Under the pieces are notes generated by a model that was not told the origin of the DNA, made no database searches, and saw only the letters and a list, made by a program, of their open reading frames with translations. The translations under genes and the position numbers were made by a program. A stretch of DNA of 64,000 nucleotides from Geobacillus kaustophilus (GTDB taxonomy: Bacteria; Bacillota; Bacilli; Bacillales; Anoxybacillaceae). This document shows positions 1 through 9,506 of this stretch, in pieces. The first letter of the stretch is position 1. Each line of letters opens with the position of its first letter. The stretch spans positions 372,001-436,000 of the forward strand of contig NZ_JYBP01000003.1 of assembly GCF_000948285.1 (NCBI RefSeq), given 5' to 3'.

Positions 1-105
1 GGCGACGATACGCTGTATGCGAAAATCGACGGCATCGTCCGCTTCGAGCGGCTCGGCCGCGACCGCAAACGCGTCAGCGTCTATCCGGTCAGCCAAGAAG
101 CGTAA
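1..105 (+). CDS. rpmA: 50S ribosomal protein L27, C-terminal part
   Basis: The window opens inside this gene; the last 34 codons and the TAA stop are present. The residues read [20 protein letters not shown] and end in VYPVSQEA, which is the conserved C-terminus of bacterial L27, a large-subunit protein near the peptidyl transferase centre. A hairpin terminator follows 10 bases after the stop. The gene precedes spo0B and obg, as in Bacillus subtilis (rplU-ysxB-rpmA-spo0B-obg). The start and N-terminal half lie outside the window. Confidence 0.95.
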   Translation, partial: GDDTLYAKIDGIVRFERLGRDRKRVSVYPVSQEA

Positions 106-114
106 TCGATGTGG

Positions 115-147
115 AAAAAACTCTAACCGTTCGGTTAGAGTTTTTTC
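115..147 (+). terminator. Rho-independent terminator after rpmA
   Basis: ACTCTAACCG and CGGTTAGAGT form a perfect stem around a TT(C)-type tight loop, with A-rich sequence before and a run of T after. It separates the ribosomal protein transcript from spo0B. The symmetric A and T flanks would also let it work on the other strand. Confidence 0.85.
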
Positions 148-190
148 TTTTTGGGGTAGAGAAAAATCGTTCTCGTTCAATGTCAAAAAA

Positions 191-283
191 TGTTATAGTA
201 AAAGTACATGCCTCCCCCATAGCCGGGAGGCGGAACTCCAAGCGAGGCGGGGAGCCTACGCTTAGTGGATAGGGGAGCGTCGG
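191..283 (+). promoter_or_regulatory. Extended -10 promoter and C/G-rich leader of spo0B
   Basis: TGTTATAGT (191-199) looks like an extended -10 element; no good -35 is seen. In the leader, the C-rich stretch CTCCCC (212-217) can pair with GGGAGG (225-230), with GGGGAG (249-254), or with the spo0B SD GGGGAG (272-277). These pairings exclude each other, so the leader could fold in alternative ways that hide or expose the SD. This is inferred from complementarity by eye and is not a known riboswitch class. Confidence 0.4.
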
Positions 284-832
284 ATGGAGAAGCGATGGAC
301 TGTCGTTGAGGTGATGCGCCATGCTCGCCATGACTGGTTGAACAAAATCCAGCTCATCAAAGGGCATTTGGCGCTTAATAAAATCGAACGGGTGCAGGAA
401 ATTATTGAAGACATGATCGGTGAGATGCATCAGGAAACGCGATTGACGAATTTGAAGGCTGAGCGGTTCGCTGAGCTTGTCATGACTTATAACTGGGAGC
501 CGCGCCCGCTCGTTCTTGAGTATGAAATCACGGACGGCGAAGCCGATTGGTCGCGGTGTGATGAACAGCTGGCTGAATGGTGCCGCACATTTTTTCGTCT
601 GCTCGAAGCGCAATCCGATGAGCGGACAGAAAACCATTTATGTTTGTCCATTGAACTGTCCGACCGACGGGCGGCGCTGTTTTTGGATTACCGCGGCACG
701 TTTAGGGATGGCGAAACCATTCGTGCTTGGCTTGAGCGCTGTGAACCATCACCGCCGCTTCGGCTCGCGTCGTTTGCTGTTGGCGAGGGCGAATTGACGG
801 TGGAGCTTGAGCTTTTGGCGGCGGAATCTTGA
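284..832 (+). CDS. spo0B: Sporulation initiation phosphotransferase Spo0B
   Basis: This 182-residue protein is the phosphotransferase of the sporulation phosphorelay, passing phosphate from Spo0F to Spo0A in the cytoplasm. The N-terminus carries HARHDWLNKIQLIKGHL (about residues 13-29), matching the helical hairpin of Spo0B; H16 in the HDWLN motif is the expected phospho-histidine. The C-terminal half is a degenerate histidine-kinase-like domain and shows no ATP-binding G box, as is normal for Spo0B. The length is close to the B. subtilis protein (about 190). The SD AGGGGAG lies 6 bases before the ATG. Its position between rpmA and obg supports the call. Confidence 0.92.
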   Translation: MEKRWTVVEVMRHARHDWLNKIQLIKGHLALNKIERVQEIIEDMIGEMHQETRLTNLKAERFAELVMTYNWEPRPLVLEYEITDGEADWSRCDEQLAEWCRTFFRLLEAQSDERTENHLCLSIELSDRRAALFLDYRGTFRDGETIRAWLERCEPSPPLRLASFAVGEGELTVELELLAAES

Positions 833-960
833 TCGTTGATTGGACGAAGGAGAATGGACGAGCCCATGGAGTGCGGACGGATCGATCCAATCGGGCCGAA
901 AAGCGGCGGCTGGGCTTGAACCGCCCGCCAGCCTGCAGACGGCCGATGCTTGCGTACATA

Positions 961-989
961 TTGACATCATGGAATCGACTCTGTATACA
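961..989 (+). promoter_or_regulatory. Sigma-A-type promoter of obg
   Basis: TTGACA (961-966) is followed after 17 bases by TATACA (984-989), itself part of TGTATACAAT. It lies 67 bases before the obg start, in the 223-base gap after spo0B. The rest of the gap has no coding signal; two short direct copies of ACCATGAT sit near 1017-1034. Confidence 0.7.
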
Positions 990-1031
990 ATAATAAGTAT
1001 TAGTCATACTCATTTCACCATGATACCATGA

Positions 1032-2354
<1,323 letters not shown>

Positions 2355-2370
2355 AGCGGGGGAAGGTGCC

Positions 2371-2814
2371 GTGGAGAAAAAATTTTATTTGGTGCGCGAA
2401 GACGTCCTGCCGGAAGCGATGAAGAAAGTCGTGCTCGCTAAACAGCTGCTTGAGCGGAAAAAAGCCGCCTCGGTCGCCGAGGCGGCGCAGCTCGCCAACA
2501 TCAGCCGCGGCGTTTTTTATAAATACCGTGATGCCATTTTTCCGTTCCAAGCGGTGACGAAAGAAAACATCGTCACGCTCTTTTTCCATTTAGAAGACCG
2601 CTCCGGAACGTTGTCAAAGCTGCTTGGTGTTGTGGCGGCGGCCGGCTGCAACGTGCTGACCATCCATCAAACGATTCCGCTTCAAGGGAGGGCGAACGTG
2701 ACGCTGTCGGTCAGCACAAACGATATGAACGAGGAGATTGATGAGCTCCTCGCTAAGCTCAAACAGCTCGAATTTGTCGAAAAAGTGGAAATTGTCGGTT
2801 CGGGAGTGTATTAA
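2371..2814 (+). CDS. pheB: ACT domain protein PheB
   Basis: This 147-residue protein consists of a short helical N-terminus containing [19 protein letters not shown], which resembles a helix-turn-helix, and a C-terminal ACT domain ([20 protein letters not shown]). ACT domains usually bind amino acids. PheB (UPF0735) is conserved next to pheA in Bacillus, but its biochemical role is not established, so a regulatory part in phenylalanine synthesis is inference. I chose the GTG at 2371 because a GGGGGAAGG SD sits just before it and the product then matches the family length. It starts 16 bases after obg and ends 21 bases before pheA, so the genes are probably cotranscribed. Confidence 0.88.
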   Translation: MEKKFYLVREDVLPEAMKKVVLAKQLLERKKAASVAEAAQLANISRGVFYKYRDAIFPFQAVTKENIVTLFFHLEDRSGTLSKLLGVVAAAGCNVLTIHQTIPLQGRANVTLSVSTNDMNEEIDELLAKLKQLEFVEKVEIVGSGVY

Positions 2815-2835
2815 AGCAAGGGAGAGGCAAACGAG

Positions 2836-3684
2836 ATGAAAATCGGTTATTTAGGACCGAAGGCGACGTTCACCGAAGCGGCGGCTGCTCTTCTTTTTCC
2901 GTCGCAGCCGCGGGAGCCGTATGACACGATTCCCGATTGCATTGACGCCGCGGCGGCCGGAGAGATTGAAGCGGCTGTGGTGCCGCTCGAGAACGCCTTG
3001 GAAGGATCGGTCAGTTTGACACTCGACTATTTAATTCATGAACAGCCGTTGCCGATCATCGGCGAAATCGTTGTGCCGATCGAGCAGCATTTGATGGTGC
3101 ACCCATATTTCACCCCGCATTGGCGCGAAGTGAAAGAAGTGTATTCCCACTCGCACGCCATCGCCCAATGCCGGAAGTTTTTGCATACGGTGCTGAAAGG
3201 CGCGAAGCAAGTGCCGATGACGTCAACGAGCGCCGCCGCGAAATTTGTCAGCGAGCATCCGCACTTGCCGGCGGCGGCGATCGCCAACCGGCTGGCGGCG
3301 GAAAAATACGGGCTAGTGATCGTGCAGGAAAACGTCCACGATTACGATTACAACCATACGCGCTTTATTGTCGTCAGCCGGCGCAAAGAGCCGCTTTCGC
3401 CTGCTTCGCCTCTTTATGCCGGCGACAAGACGACCGTGGTCGTCATGCTGCCGCAAGACCGTCCGGGCGCACTCCATCAAGTGTTATCAGCGTTTGCCTG
3501 GCGGCGGCTCAATTTGACAAAAATCGAATCGCGCCCAGCGAAAACGGGCCTTGGAAACTATTTCTTTATTATTGACATCGACGCGCCGATGGATGACGTC
3601 CTCATCCCGGGGGCGATCGCGGAAATTGAGGCGCTCGGCTGCACAGTGCAGCTGTTGGGCAGCTATCCATATTATTTTGCTTGA
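2836..3684 (+). CDS. pheA: Prephenate dehydratase
   Basis: This 282-residue enzyme converts prephenate to phenylpyruvate, the committed step to phenylalanine. The N-terminus MKIGYLGPKATFTEAAA starts the two-lobed catalytic domain; VVPLENALEGSVSLTLDYL carries the conserved ENxxEG(S) segment, and NHTRFIVVSRR near residue 175 contains the conserved TRF. The C-terminal ACT domain (DRPGALHQVLSAFAWRRLNLTKIESRP) is the expected phenylalanine-binding site. No chorismate mutase domain is fused, as in other Bacillus PheA. SD GGGAGAGG lies upstream. A weak GC hairpin (GGGCGGC/GCCGTCC near 3701-3719) with a distant T run may end the transcript. Confidence 0.95.
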   Translation: MKIGYLGPKATFTEAAAALLFPSQPREPYDTIPDCIDAAAAGEIEAAVVPLENALEGSVSLTLDYLIHEQPLPIIGEIVVPIEQHLMVHPYFTPHWREVKEVYSHSHAIAQCRKFLHTVLKGAKQVPMTSTSAAAKFVSEHPHLPAAAIANRLAAEKYGLVIVQENVHDYDYNHTRFIVVSRRKEPLSPASPLYAGDKTTVVVMLPQDRPGALHQVLSAFAWRRLNLTKIESRPAKTGLGNYFFIIDIDAPMDDVLIPGAIAEIEALGCTVQLLGSYPYYFA

Positions 3685-3733
3685 CGCAGACAAAAACACG
3701 CGGGCGGCCTGCTGCCGTCCCCCTGTTCCTTTT

Positions 3734-3973
3734 TATATAGATGCAACGAAAACGTTTACCATATCCTTGACGGAAAAGCGGCTTGTCCATTTTTCGACTG
3801 ACGGAGGCAAGCCACGGGCTTGCCTCCGTCACGCCTTGGCGTGACGGAAGACCGAACAACCACCCGCTTAGCCCCATACATGGGTCTGGAAGCGGCGTTG
3901 TCCGGTCGATCGACAGTCGATCAAATGCTCGGTAAAAGCTGCAAATGTGAAAGCTTCAAATGGCATCTATATA
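3734..3973 (+). repeat. Structured interspersed repeat, copy A
   Basis: This 240-base element fills most of the 346-base gap between the convergent pheA and niaR genes. It begins TATATAGATGCAA and ends GCATCTATATA, a terminal inverted repeat. Inside are nested inverted repeats: a stem of GGAGGCAAGC and GCTTGCCTCC, the palindrome GTCACGCCTTGGCGTGAC, a CCCATACATGGG hairpin, and outer arms such as TCGACTG/CAGTCGA and GACCGAACAAC/GTTGTCCGGTC. A second, clearly homologous copy lies in reverse orientation at 58535-58777. It has no credible gene of its own. It looks like a MITE or a structured intergenic repeat; the family name is unknown to me. Confidence 0.85.
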
Positions 3974-4030
3974 GATGGCCCGCCGCGCAGTATTCCGCAG
4001 GGAATGAACCGATGTTCGGCCAGGTCCAGT

Positions 4031-4570
4031 TTACGCTTCGATGAGGAAGCCGGCTTGTTTCAAGGCGCGGCAGGCGGCGTCAAGCTTCACTGGTGAATCG
4101 GCTTCCAACGTATGCAAATGGGTTCCGTCTGTCAGCTGCAACAAATACGACGATTTTGTCGCCTCGATTTTGGCGATGAATTGGTCGACTTCCAGACGGT
4201 TGCTCACCATGATCGAGGCGGTTAAATCGCCGTAGACCGGATGCTCGATTTTGACGTCCTTGACCGTCACGCCGCAATCCACGAGCAAATACAACTCTTC
4301 TTTCGTCTGTTCTGGCGTATGGAAGCAGGCGACCGTCCTCGTGTACGTTTTGGCCGGTTCAGCCGGCTTTAAATACAAATAGCCTTGGCTTGTGGCGATG
4401 ATTGGTTCGTTGCGCGCCTTTAACAGTGAAATGTCTTGGACGATCACTTGGCGGCTGACGTTCGTTTTCGCTGCCAGCTCAGCCCCCGTGAGCGGCGCTT
4501 CGCTTTCTTTCAACCATTGCAAAATGAGCTGGCGCCGCCTTTCCCCTAAAATTTTCTTTTCCTCTTTCAC
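4031..4570 (-). CDS. niaR: NAD biosynthesis repressor NiaR (YrxA)
   Basis: This 179-residue repressor senses niacin and shuts off de novo NAD synthesis genes. An N-terminal HTH (about residues 12-55, APLTGAELAAKTNVSRQVIVQDISLLKA) is followed by the 3H domain, with conserved histidines in ACFHTPEQT, IEHPVYGDL and GTHLHTLE. The start is GTG at 4570: the SD AGGAGG lies 8 bases upstream and overlaps the end of nifS. With nifS 15 bases upstream on the same strand, the two form an operon facing nadBCA. A likely operator lies at 5764-5791, so the repressor probably regulates its own operon too. Confidence 0.93.
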   Translation of the reverse strand: MKEEKKILGERRRQLILQWLKESEAPLTGAELAAKTNVSRQVIVQDISLLKARNEPIIATSQGYLYLKPAEPAKTYTRTVACFHTPEQTKEELYLLVDCGVTVKDVKIEHPVYGDLTASIMVSNRLEVDQFIAKIEATKSSYLLQLTDGTHLHTLEADSPVKLDAACRALKQAGFLIEA

Positions 4571-4585
4571 CCGCCATTCCTCCTT

Positions 4586-5710
4586 TCATGCCGATGTAAG
4601 TCGCTCCAATGTGGAAACGAACTGGTCGATCTCCGCTTCGGTCGTGGCCGCGCCCAATGAGACGCGGATGAATTGCTTCGCTTCTTCAGGCGTTTTCCCG
4701 ACGGCGAGCATCGTCCGCGACGGCGCCTGCAGCCCGACTTGGCAGGCGCTGCCGGTGGAAATGGCGATGCCGGCGCGGTTGCATTCAAGCATCACAAGCT
4801 GCCCTTCGTACCCAGCGACGGACAAACCGATAATATGGGCAAGACGGAAATCGGGATGGCCTTCCACCGTCACCGGCAGCTGTTTGGCGGCGATGGCGTG
4901 AAGCAACCGATTCCGCAGTCGTTCCAAACGCGACTGTTCGTCCGCCATTCGTCGATGGAGTTGCTGCGCGGCCGTAATGAAGGCGGCAATACCCGGTACG
5001 TTGACCGTTCCCGGCCGAAAGCCTGATTCGTGCGTCGCTCCTGGGAATACCGGCTTCCAATGCCGGCGCGGGTTGATGTACACAGCGCCGACCCCTTTGG
5101 GACCGTACACTTTATGGGCGGAAACGGATAGGCTGTCCAGTCCTATCTCTTGAACATCTAGCTGTATTTTAGCAAAAGTTTGCACGCAGTCGCTATGAAA
5201 AAGGACGCCGTGCGCCCGCAGGAGGCGGCCGATGTCGGCAAGCGGCTGAATCGTGCCAATTTCCGAGTTGGCGTGCTGGATGGAAGCAAGGATCGTCTTC
5301 GGCGTGATCGCCCGCTCCAAATCGGCAAGTCGAATGCGCCCGAATCGGTCGACGGGCAAATACGTGACCGTATATCCTTCTGTTTCCAGCTGTTTGAACA
5401 GGTGATGGAGCGAGGCATGCTCGATTTCGGTCGTGATTAGGTGGTTTCCCTTATGCCGGTAGGCGGCAGCTAACGAACGGATCGCGAGCACGTTCGCTTC
5501 TGTTCCGCCGCTTGTGAAATAAATCCCTTCCGCTTCTCCGTTAATCATGGCGGCGAGCTCGCGCCGGCATAAGGCAAGCAGTTGTTTCGCTTTCGTTCCG
5601 ATGTCATGCAAGCTGCTTTCGTTGCCAAAGTAAACGGACGCCGCTTCAGCGTAAGCGGCGATCGCCTCTTGGCACATTGGCGTCGTGGCCGCGTAATCCA
5701 AATAAATCAT
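4586..5710 (-). CDS. nifS: Cysteine desulfurase NifS, NAD-operon type
   Basis: This 374-residue PLP enzyme takes sulfur from cysteine; in Bacillus the paralogue beside nadBCA is thought to supply the iron-sulfur cluster of NadA. MIYLDYAATTPM is the typical N-terminus. SAHKVYGPKGVGAVY contains the PLP lysine, HxDxVQ appears as HSDCVQTF, and ISTGSACQVG carries the catalytic cysteine loop. I chose the ATG at 5710, preceded by a strong purine-rich SD (AGGCGGGGG), over an earlier in-frame ATG. A second cysteine desulfurase at 45579-46721 sits with cymR and mnmA and is a separate paralogue with a different client. Confidence 0.92.
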   Translation of the reverse strand: MIYLDYAATTPMCQEAIAAYAEAASVYFGNESSLHDIGTKAKQLLALCRRELAAMINGEAEGIYFTSGGTEANVLAIRSLAAAYRHKGNHLITTEIEHASLHHLFKQLETEGYTVTYLPVDRFGRIRLADLERAITPKTILASIQHANSEIGTIQPLADIGRLLRAHGVLFHSDCVQTFAKIQLDVQEIGLDSLSVSAHKVYGPKGVGAVYINPRRHWKPVFPGATHESGFRPGTVNVPGIAAFITAAQQLHRRMADEQSRLERLRNRLLHAIAAKQLPVTVEGHPDFRLAHIIGLSVAGYEGQLVMLECNRAGIAISTGSACQVGLQAPSRTMLAVGKTPEEAKQFIRVSLGAATTEAEIDQFVSTLERLTSA

Positions 5711-5747
5711 ATTCCCCCGCCTTTGCATCATTTTTTCGCCAAACCTC

Positions 5748-5791
5748 TTGCCATTAGTTTAAATATGTGTAAATATAGATGTCAAGACACA
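5748..5791. promoter_or_regulatory. NiaR operator over the divergent nifS and nadB promoters
   Basis: ATGTGT (5764-5769) and ACACAT (5786-5791) are inverted arms around an AT-rich core containing TGTCAAGACAC, similar to what I remember of the Bacillus NiaR site. A plus-strand -35 TTGCCA (5748-5753) pairs with an AT-rich -10 near 5770 for nadB. On the minus strand TTGACA (complement of 5780-5785), with TAAACT about 18 bases on, gives a nifS promoter. Bound repressor would block both directions. Operator spacing was judged by eye. Confidence 0.65.
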
Positions 5792-5814
5792 TGAAAAGAA
5801 AGGGGCGTCCGGGA

Positions 5815-7371
5815 GTGAAGGAAGGTGGCGTGATTATCGTCGGAAGCGGGCTGGCGGCGTTAACAGTCGCGTATCATTTATCTGAGTTCGACCATGTGAT
5901 GATATTCACGAAAAAACGCCGCACCGACAGCAATTCATGGCGGGCGCAAGGAGGGGTGGCCGCGGCGCTGGCAGAGAGCGACGATTGGCGCGCTCATTTT
6001 CGCGATACGATGGTCGCCGGCTGCTTTCATAACGATGAGCGAATGGTCGAGCGGCTCGTCCGCGAAGGGCCGAGGCGGCTGCAAGAATGGATCAACGCCG
6101 GCATGGCGTTTGATCGGGACGAACGCGGTCGGTTTTGTTTCGGCCTTGAAGGCGGGCATAGCCACCGCCGGGTTTTGCACGCGGGCGGCGATCAAACGGG
6201 CAAAGCACTCGTTTCGTTTTTGCTTGAGCGGCTCGAGGGACGCGTATGGATGGAGGAAGGAGAGCAAGTGATCGATTTGCTTGTGGAAGAGGGGCGTTGC
6301 GTCGGGGTGAAAACGAAGCGGGAAGACGGTTCGGTGTCCATTTGGCCGGCGTCGGCCGTCGTGTTGGCGACCGGTGGATGCGCCGGATTGTATACGTTCA
6401 CTTCCAATGCGCCGACGGCGACTGGCGACGGCATTGCCATGGCGTACCGCGCCGGTGCGGCGGTGACGGATATGGAGTTTATCCAATTTCATCCGACGAT
6501 GCTCATTGCCGGCGGAAAAGCGGTCGGGCTCGTCTCGGAAGCGGTGCGCGGCGAAGGGGCGGTGCTTGAGGCGGAAGACGGAAGACCGTTGATGGACGGC
6601 GTCCATCCGCTTCGCGATCTCGCCCCGCGCGACATCGTCGCTCGAGCGATCGCGGCGGAACTCGATCGCGGCGGCCGCGTGTATTTGAATATTTCCCGCG
6701 TTTCTCATTTTCGCCGCCGCTTTCCGACGATCGCTGCGCTATGTGAGGCCTATGGCGTCGACCTTGAAGCCGGCCGCCTTCCTGTCGCGCCGGGCGCCCA
6801 TTTTTTAATGGGCGGCGTTGTCGTCAACGAGTGGGGGCAGACGACGGTGCCGGGCTTGTACGCCGTCGGGGAAGCGGCGTGCACCGGTGTGCACGGCGCC
6901 AACCGGCTCGCGAGCAACTCATTGCTTGAAGCGATCGTCTTTGGATTCCGTGCGGCCTGCGCCATCCGCCGTCAGGCGGCGTGGCCGGAAACGGCGCACC
7001 GAGCGGATTCATCCAGCCCGCGTCGTTTGATTGTACCACGGCTGCCCGAGCGGGCGTTGCTCTGCGAACAGCTGTCAACGTTTGTCGGCATCGTCCGCGA
7101 CGGCGATCGTCTTCGAAAAGTGGTCGGCTGGTTGGAACAGTTTTCGTTGCCGGATTGGCTGGATGGCGACCTTGAACGATTGTCGGCAGAGGAGATTGAA
7201 ACAGGATATATGCTGCTAGTGGGCTGGCTTGTCGCTTCATCAGCGCTTGGGCGCACGGAAAGCCGCGGCGGCCATTACCGGAGCGATTTTCCGTGTGAAC
7301 GCCCAAAGTGGCGGGGGCGGCGCCTCGTGCGGACGAAAGAAGAGTGGGCCCGCCTTGGGGCTGGGAGGTAA
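5815..7371 (+). CDS. nadB: L-aspartate oxidase
   Basis: This flavoenzyme oxidises aspartate to iminoaspartate, the first step of de novo NAD synthesis. VIIVGSGLAALTVAYHL at the N-terminus is the FAD-binding Rossmann motif. SNSWRAQGGVAAA, FHPTML, SEAVRGEGA, LAPRDIVARAI and HGANRLASNSLLEA are family signatures of the succinate dehydrogenase/fumarate reductase flavoprotein group. In-frame ATGs at 5779 and 5791 lie inside or against the operator and lack an SD. The GTG at 5815 has AAAGGGG about 10 bases upstream and puts the GSG motif at residues 10-12, as in B. subtilis NadB, giving 518 residues. It is the first gene of nadB-nadC-nadA. Confidence 0.93.
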   Translation: MKEGGVIIVGSGLAALTVAYHLSEFDHVMIFTKKRRTDSNSWRAQGGVAAALAESDDWRAHFRDTMVAGCFHNDERMVERLVREGPRRLQEWINAGMAFDRDERGRFCFGLEGGHSHRRVLHAGGDQTGKALVSFLLERLEGRVWMEEGEQVIDLLVEEGRCVGVKTKREDGSVSIWPASAVVLATGGCAGLYTFTSNAPTATGDGIAMAYRAGAAVTDMEFIQFHPTMLIAGGKAVGLVSEAVRGEGAVLEAEDGRPLMDGVHPLRDLAPRDIVARAIAAELDRGGRVYLNISRVSHFRRRFPTIAALCEAYGVDLEAGRLPVAPGAHFLMGGVVVNEWGQTTVPGLYAVGEAACTGVHGANRLASNSLLEAIVFGFRAACAIRRQAAWPETAHRADSSSPRRLIVPRLPERALLCEQLSTFVGIVRDGDRLRKVVGWLEQFSLPDWLDGDLERLSAEEIETGYMLLVGWLVASSALGRTESRGGHYRSDFPCERPKWRGRRLVRTKEEWARLGAGR

Positions 7372-7399
7372 AGCGGCAAAGAAAACGGGGGGATGAAAG

Positions 7400-8230
7400 A
7401 TGAATCGGTTGAAGCTCGAACAACTGTTGCGACAGTTTTTTCTTGAAGATATTGGCGACGGCGATGTGACGAGCGAGACGATTTTTCCGGCTCATGAACG
7501 GGCATCAGGCATGTTTATGGCTAAAGCGGACGGGGTGGTAGCCGGCGTCGGCATTATTGCGGCGGGCTATCATCTGCTGGATCCGCGCATCGAAGTAACC
7601 ATCATGAAACAGGACGGCGAACGGGTCCAAGCCGGCGAAACGATCGCCGTCGCATCCGGACCGGTCGGGCCGCTGTTGTCCGGTGAGCGCGTCATTTTAA
7701 ACTTGCTGCAGCGGTTAAGCGGCATTGCCACCGTGACGCGACAGGCCGTTGACTTGCTTGGCAATAGCTCCACACGCATTTGCGACACGCGGAAAACGAC
7801 GCCGGGGCTGCGCATGCTTGAAAAATATGCCGTCACATGCGGCGGCGGCTACAATCACCGCTTTGGCTTGTACGATGGTGTCATGATTAAAGACAACCAT
7901 ATCGCCTTTTGCGGATCGATCGCCCGCGCCGTCAAAATGGTGCGGGAGCGGCTTGGGCATATGGTGAAAATCGAAGTAGAGACCGAAACGGAAGACGAAG
8001 TTCTCGAGGCGGTCGAAGCCGGGGCGGATGTCATTATGTTTGACAACCGGACGCCGGATGAGGTGCGGGCGTTCGTCCGGCTTGTGCCAAAGCCGATCAT
8101 CACGGAAGCGTCGGGGGGAATTACGCTCGCCAATGTGGCGGCGTACGGCGCGACCGGAGTCGACTACATTTCGCTCGGATGTTTAACCCATTCCGCCCCA
8201 GCGCTCGATATGAGTTTCAATTTGCGATAA
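7400..8230 (+). CDS. nadC: Quinolinate phosphoribosyltransferase
   Basis: This 276-residue enzyme joins quinolinate and PRPP to give nicotinate mononucleotide and CO2. Recognisable segments are [13 protein letters not shown] near the N-terminus, [17 protein letters not shown], the substrate-binding [36 protein letters not shown] and [11 protein letters not shown] near the C-terminus. The length is normal for the type II enzyme. It starts 28 bases after nadB with a GGGGGG-type SD and ends 14 bases before nadA, consistent with one operon under NiaR control. Confidence 0.96.
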   Translation: MNRLKLEQLLRQFFLEDIGDGDVTSETIFPAHERASGMFMAKADGVVAGVGIIAAGYHLLDPRIEVTIMKQDGERVQAGETIAVASGPVGPLLSGERVILNLLQRLSGIATVTRQAVDLLGNSSTRICDTRKTTPGLRMLEKYAVTCGGGYNHRFGLYDGVMIKDNHIAFCGSIARAVKMVRERLGHMVKIEVETETEDEVLEAVEAGADVIMFDNRTPDEVRAFVRLVPKPIITEASGGITLANVAAYGATGVDYISLGCLTHSAPALDMSFNLR

Positions 8231-8244
8231 TGGAGGGGAGAACC

Positions 8245-9348
8245 GTGAACGTCCTTGAACAGTTGAAACGGCTGGATGAGATGCCGGAACGGTATAAAAC
8301 GATGGAACGAAGCGAGCTCGAAGCACGCGCCCGCGCGGTGAAAGAACGGTTCGGCAGGCGCCTTTTCATTCCGGGCCATCACTACCAAAAGGATGAGGTC
8401 ATTCAGTTCGCCGATGCGACCGGCGATTCGCTTCAGCTTGCCCAGCTCGCGGCGAAAAACAGCGATGCGGAATATATTGTGTTTTGCGGCGTCCATTTTA
8501 TGGCGGAAACCGCTGATATTTTAACGAGCGACCATCAAGCGGTCATTTTGCCGGATTTGCGCGCCGGTTGTTCGATGGCTGATATGGCTGATATTTTCCA
8601 AGTCGAACGGGCATGGGCGGCGCTTATTGAGCGGTTTGGCGAGACGATCGTGCCGCTTGTGTACGTCAATTCGACCGCGGCGATTAAAGCGTTTGTCGGA
8701 CGCCATGGCGGAGCGACCGTCACCTCGTCGAACGCGGAAAAGATGATGGCTTGGGCGCTTTCACGGAATGAACGAATTTTCTTTTTGCCGGATCAGCATT
8801 TAGGGAGAAATACGGCCTATGCGCTCGGCATCCGTCTTGACGAGATGGCGGTGTGGGATCCGCATGAGGAGACGCTCCAAGGGGCGGACGATCTCGACAA
8901 GGTGAAAGTCATTCTTTGGAAAGGACATTGCTCCGTGCATGAAAACTTCACCGTGCGGCAAATCGAGCATATTCGACGGATGAAGCCTGGAATCCATGTC
9001 ATCGTCCATCCGGAATGCAGCTGGGAGGTCGTCCAGCAAGCAGACTACGCCGGTTCGACAAAATACATTATTGAAACGATCCGCAATGCTCCACCCGGCA
9101 CCCAGTGGGCGATTGGAACGGAAATGAATTTGGTGAACCGGCTGAAGCACGAACATCCAGACAAAGAAATTGTTTCTCTCAATCCATATATGTGCCCGTG
9201 TTTAACGATGAATCGAATTGATTTACCGCATTTCGTCTGGGCGCTCGAATCGTTGGAACAAGGGGTGGTCGTCAACCGCATCACCGTTCCGAAAGACATC
9301 GCCGCAGAGGCAAAAGAGGCGCTCGACCGCATGCTTTCGCTTGCCTAG
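8245..9348 (+). CDS. nadA: Quinolinate synthase
   Basis: This 4Fe-4S enzyme condenses iminoaspartate with dihydroxyacetone phosphate to make quinolinate. Cluster-ligand cysteine candidates are in [22 protein letters not shown] and MCPCLTMN. Other hallmarks are [37 protein letters not shown] and [11 protein letters not shown] chose GTG at 8245, with SD GGAGGGG 6-8 bases upstream; this gives 367 residues, almost exactly the B. subtilis length, whereas a longer reading would overlap nadC heavily. It is the last gene of the operon, followed by a strong terminator. The divergent nifS probably provides sulfur for its cluster. Confidence 0.96.
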   Translation: MNVLEQLKRLDEMPERYKTMERSELEARARAVKERFGRRLFIPGHHYQKDEVIQFADATGDSLQLAQLAAKNSDAEYIVFCGVHFMAETADILTSDHQAVILPDLRAGCSMADMADIFQVERAWAALIERFGETIVPLVYVNSTAAIKAFVGRHGGATVTSSNAEKMMAWALSRNERIFFLPDQHLGRNTAYALGIRLDEMAVWDPHEETLQGADDLDKVKVILWKGHCSVHENFTVRQIEHIRRMKPGIHVIVHPECSWEVVQQADYAGSTKYIIETIRNAPPGTQWAIGTEMNLVNRLKHEHPDKEIVSLNPYMCPCLTMNRIDLPHFVWALESLEQGVVVNRITVPKDIAAEAKEALDRMLSLA

Positions 9349-9353
9349 CTTTT

Positions 9354-9400
9354 TCCCTGGCTTGACGAGGAGGGATCCTCGTTTGGTCAGGGATTTTTTT
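9354..9400 (+). terminator. Terminator of the nadBCA operon
   Basis: TCCCTGGC...ACGAGGA and TCCTCGT...GGTCAGGGA form a long imperfect stem, followed by a seven-base T run. It starts six bases after the nadA stop. Confidence 0.85.
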
Positions 9401-9401
9401 A

Positions 9402-9430
9402 TCATAAATCAACGATCATCGTCATACATT
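9402..9430 (+). promoter_or_regulatory. Possible sigma-E promoter of safA
   Basis: CATACATT (9423-9430) matches the sigma-E -10 consensus CATACAnT, and TCATAAAT (9402-9409) stands 13 bases upstream in place of the AT-rich sigma-E -35. SafA is a mother-cell coat protein, and B. subtilis safA is transcribed early by sigma-E. This is a consensus match by eye only. Confidence 0.45.
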
Positions 9431-9506
9431 GTGTTGAAAGACGATAACGGGAAACAAGCATCGGTTTGATCGAGCGTAAACAGTCTCGGTTTAGGAGGGG
9501 AACGGA

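Noticed and set aside
3602-3877. Short minus-strand frame across repeat copy A
   Set aside because: Its sequence is only the translated inverted repeat and pheA antisense; a similar shadow occurs over copy B. The repeat has no coding bias.
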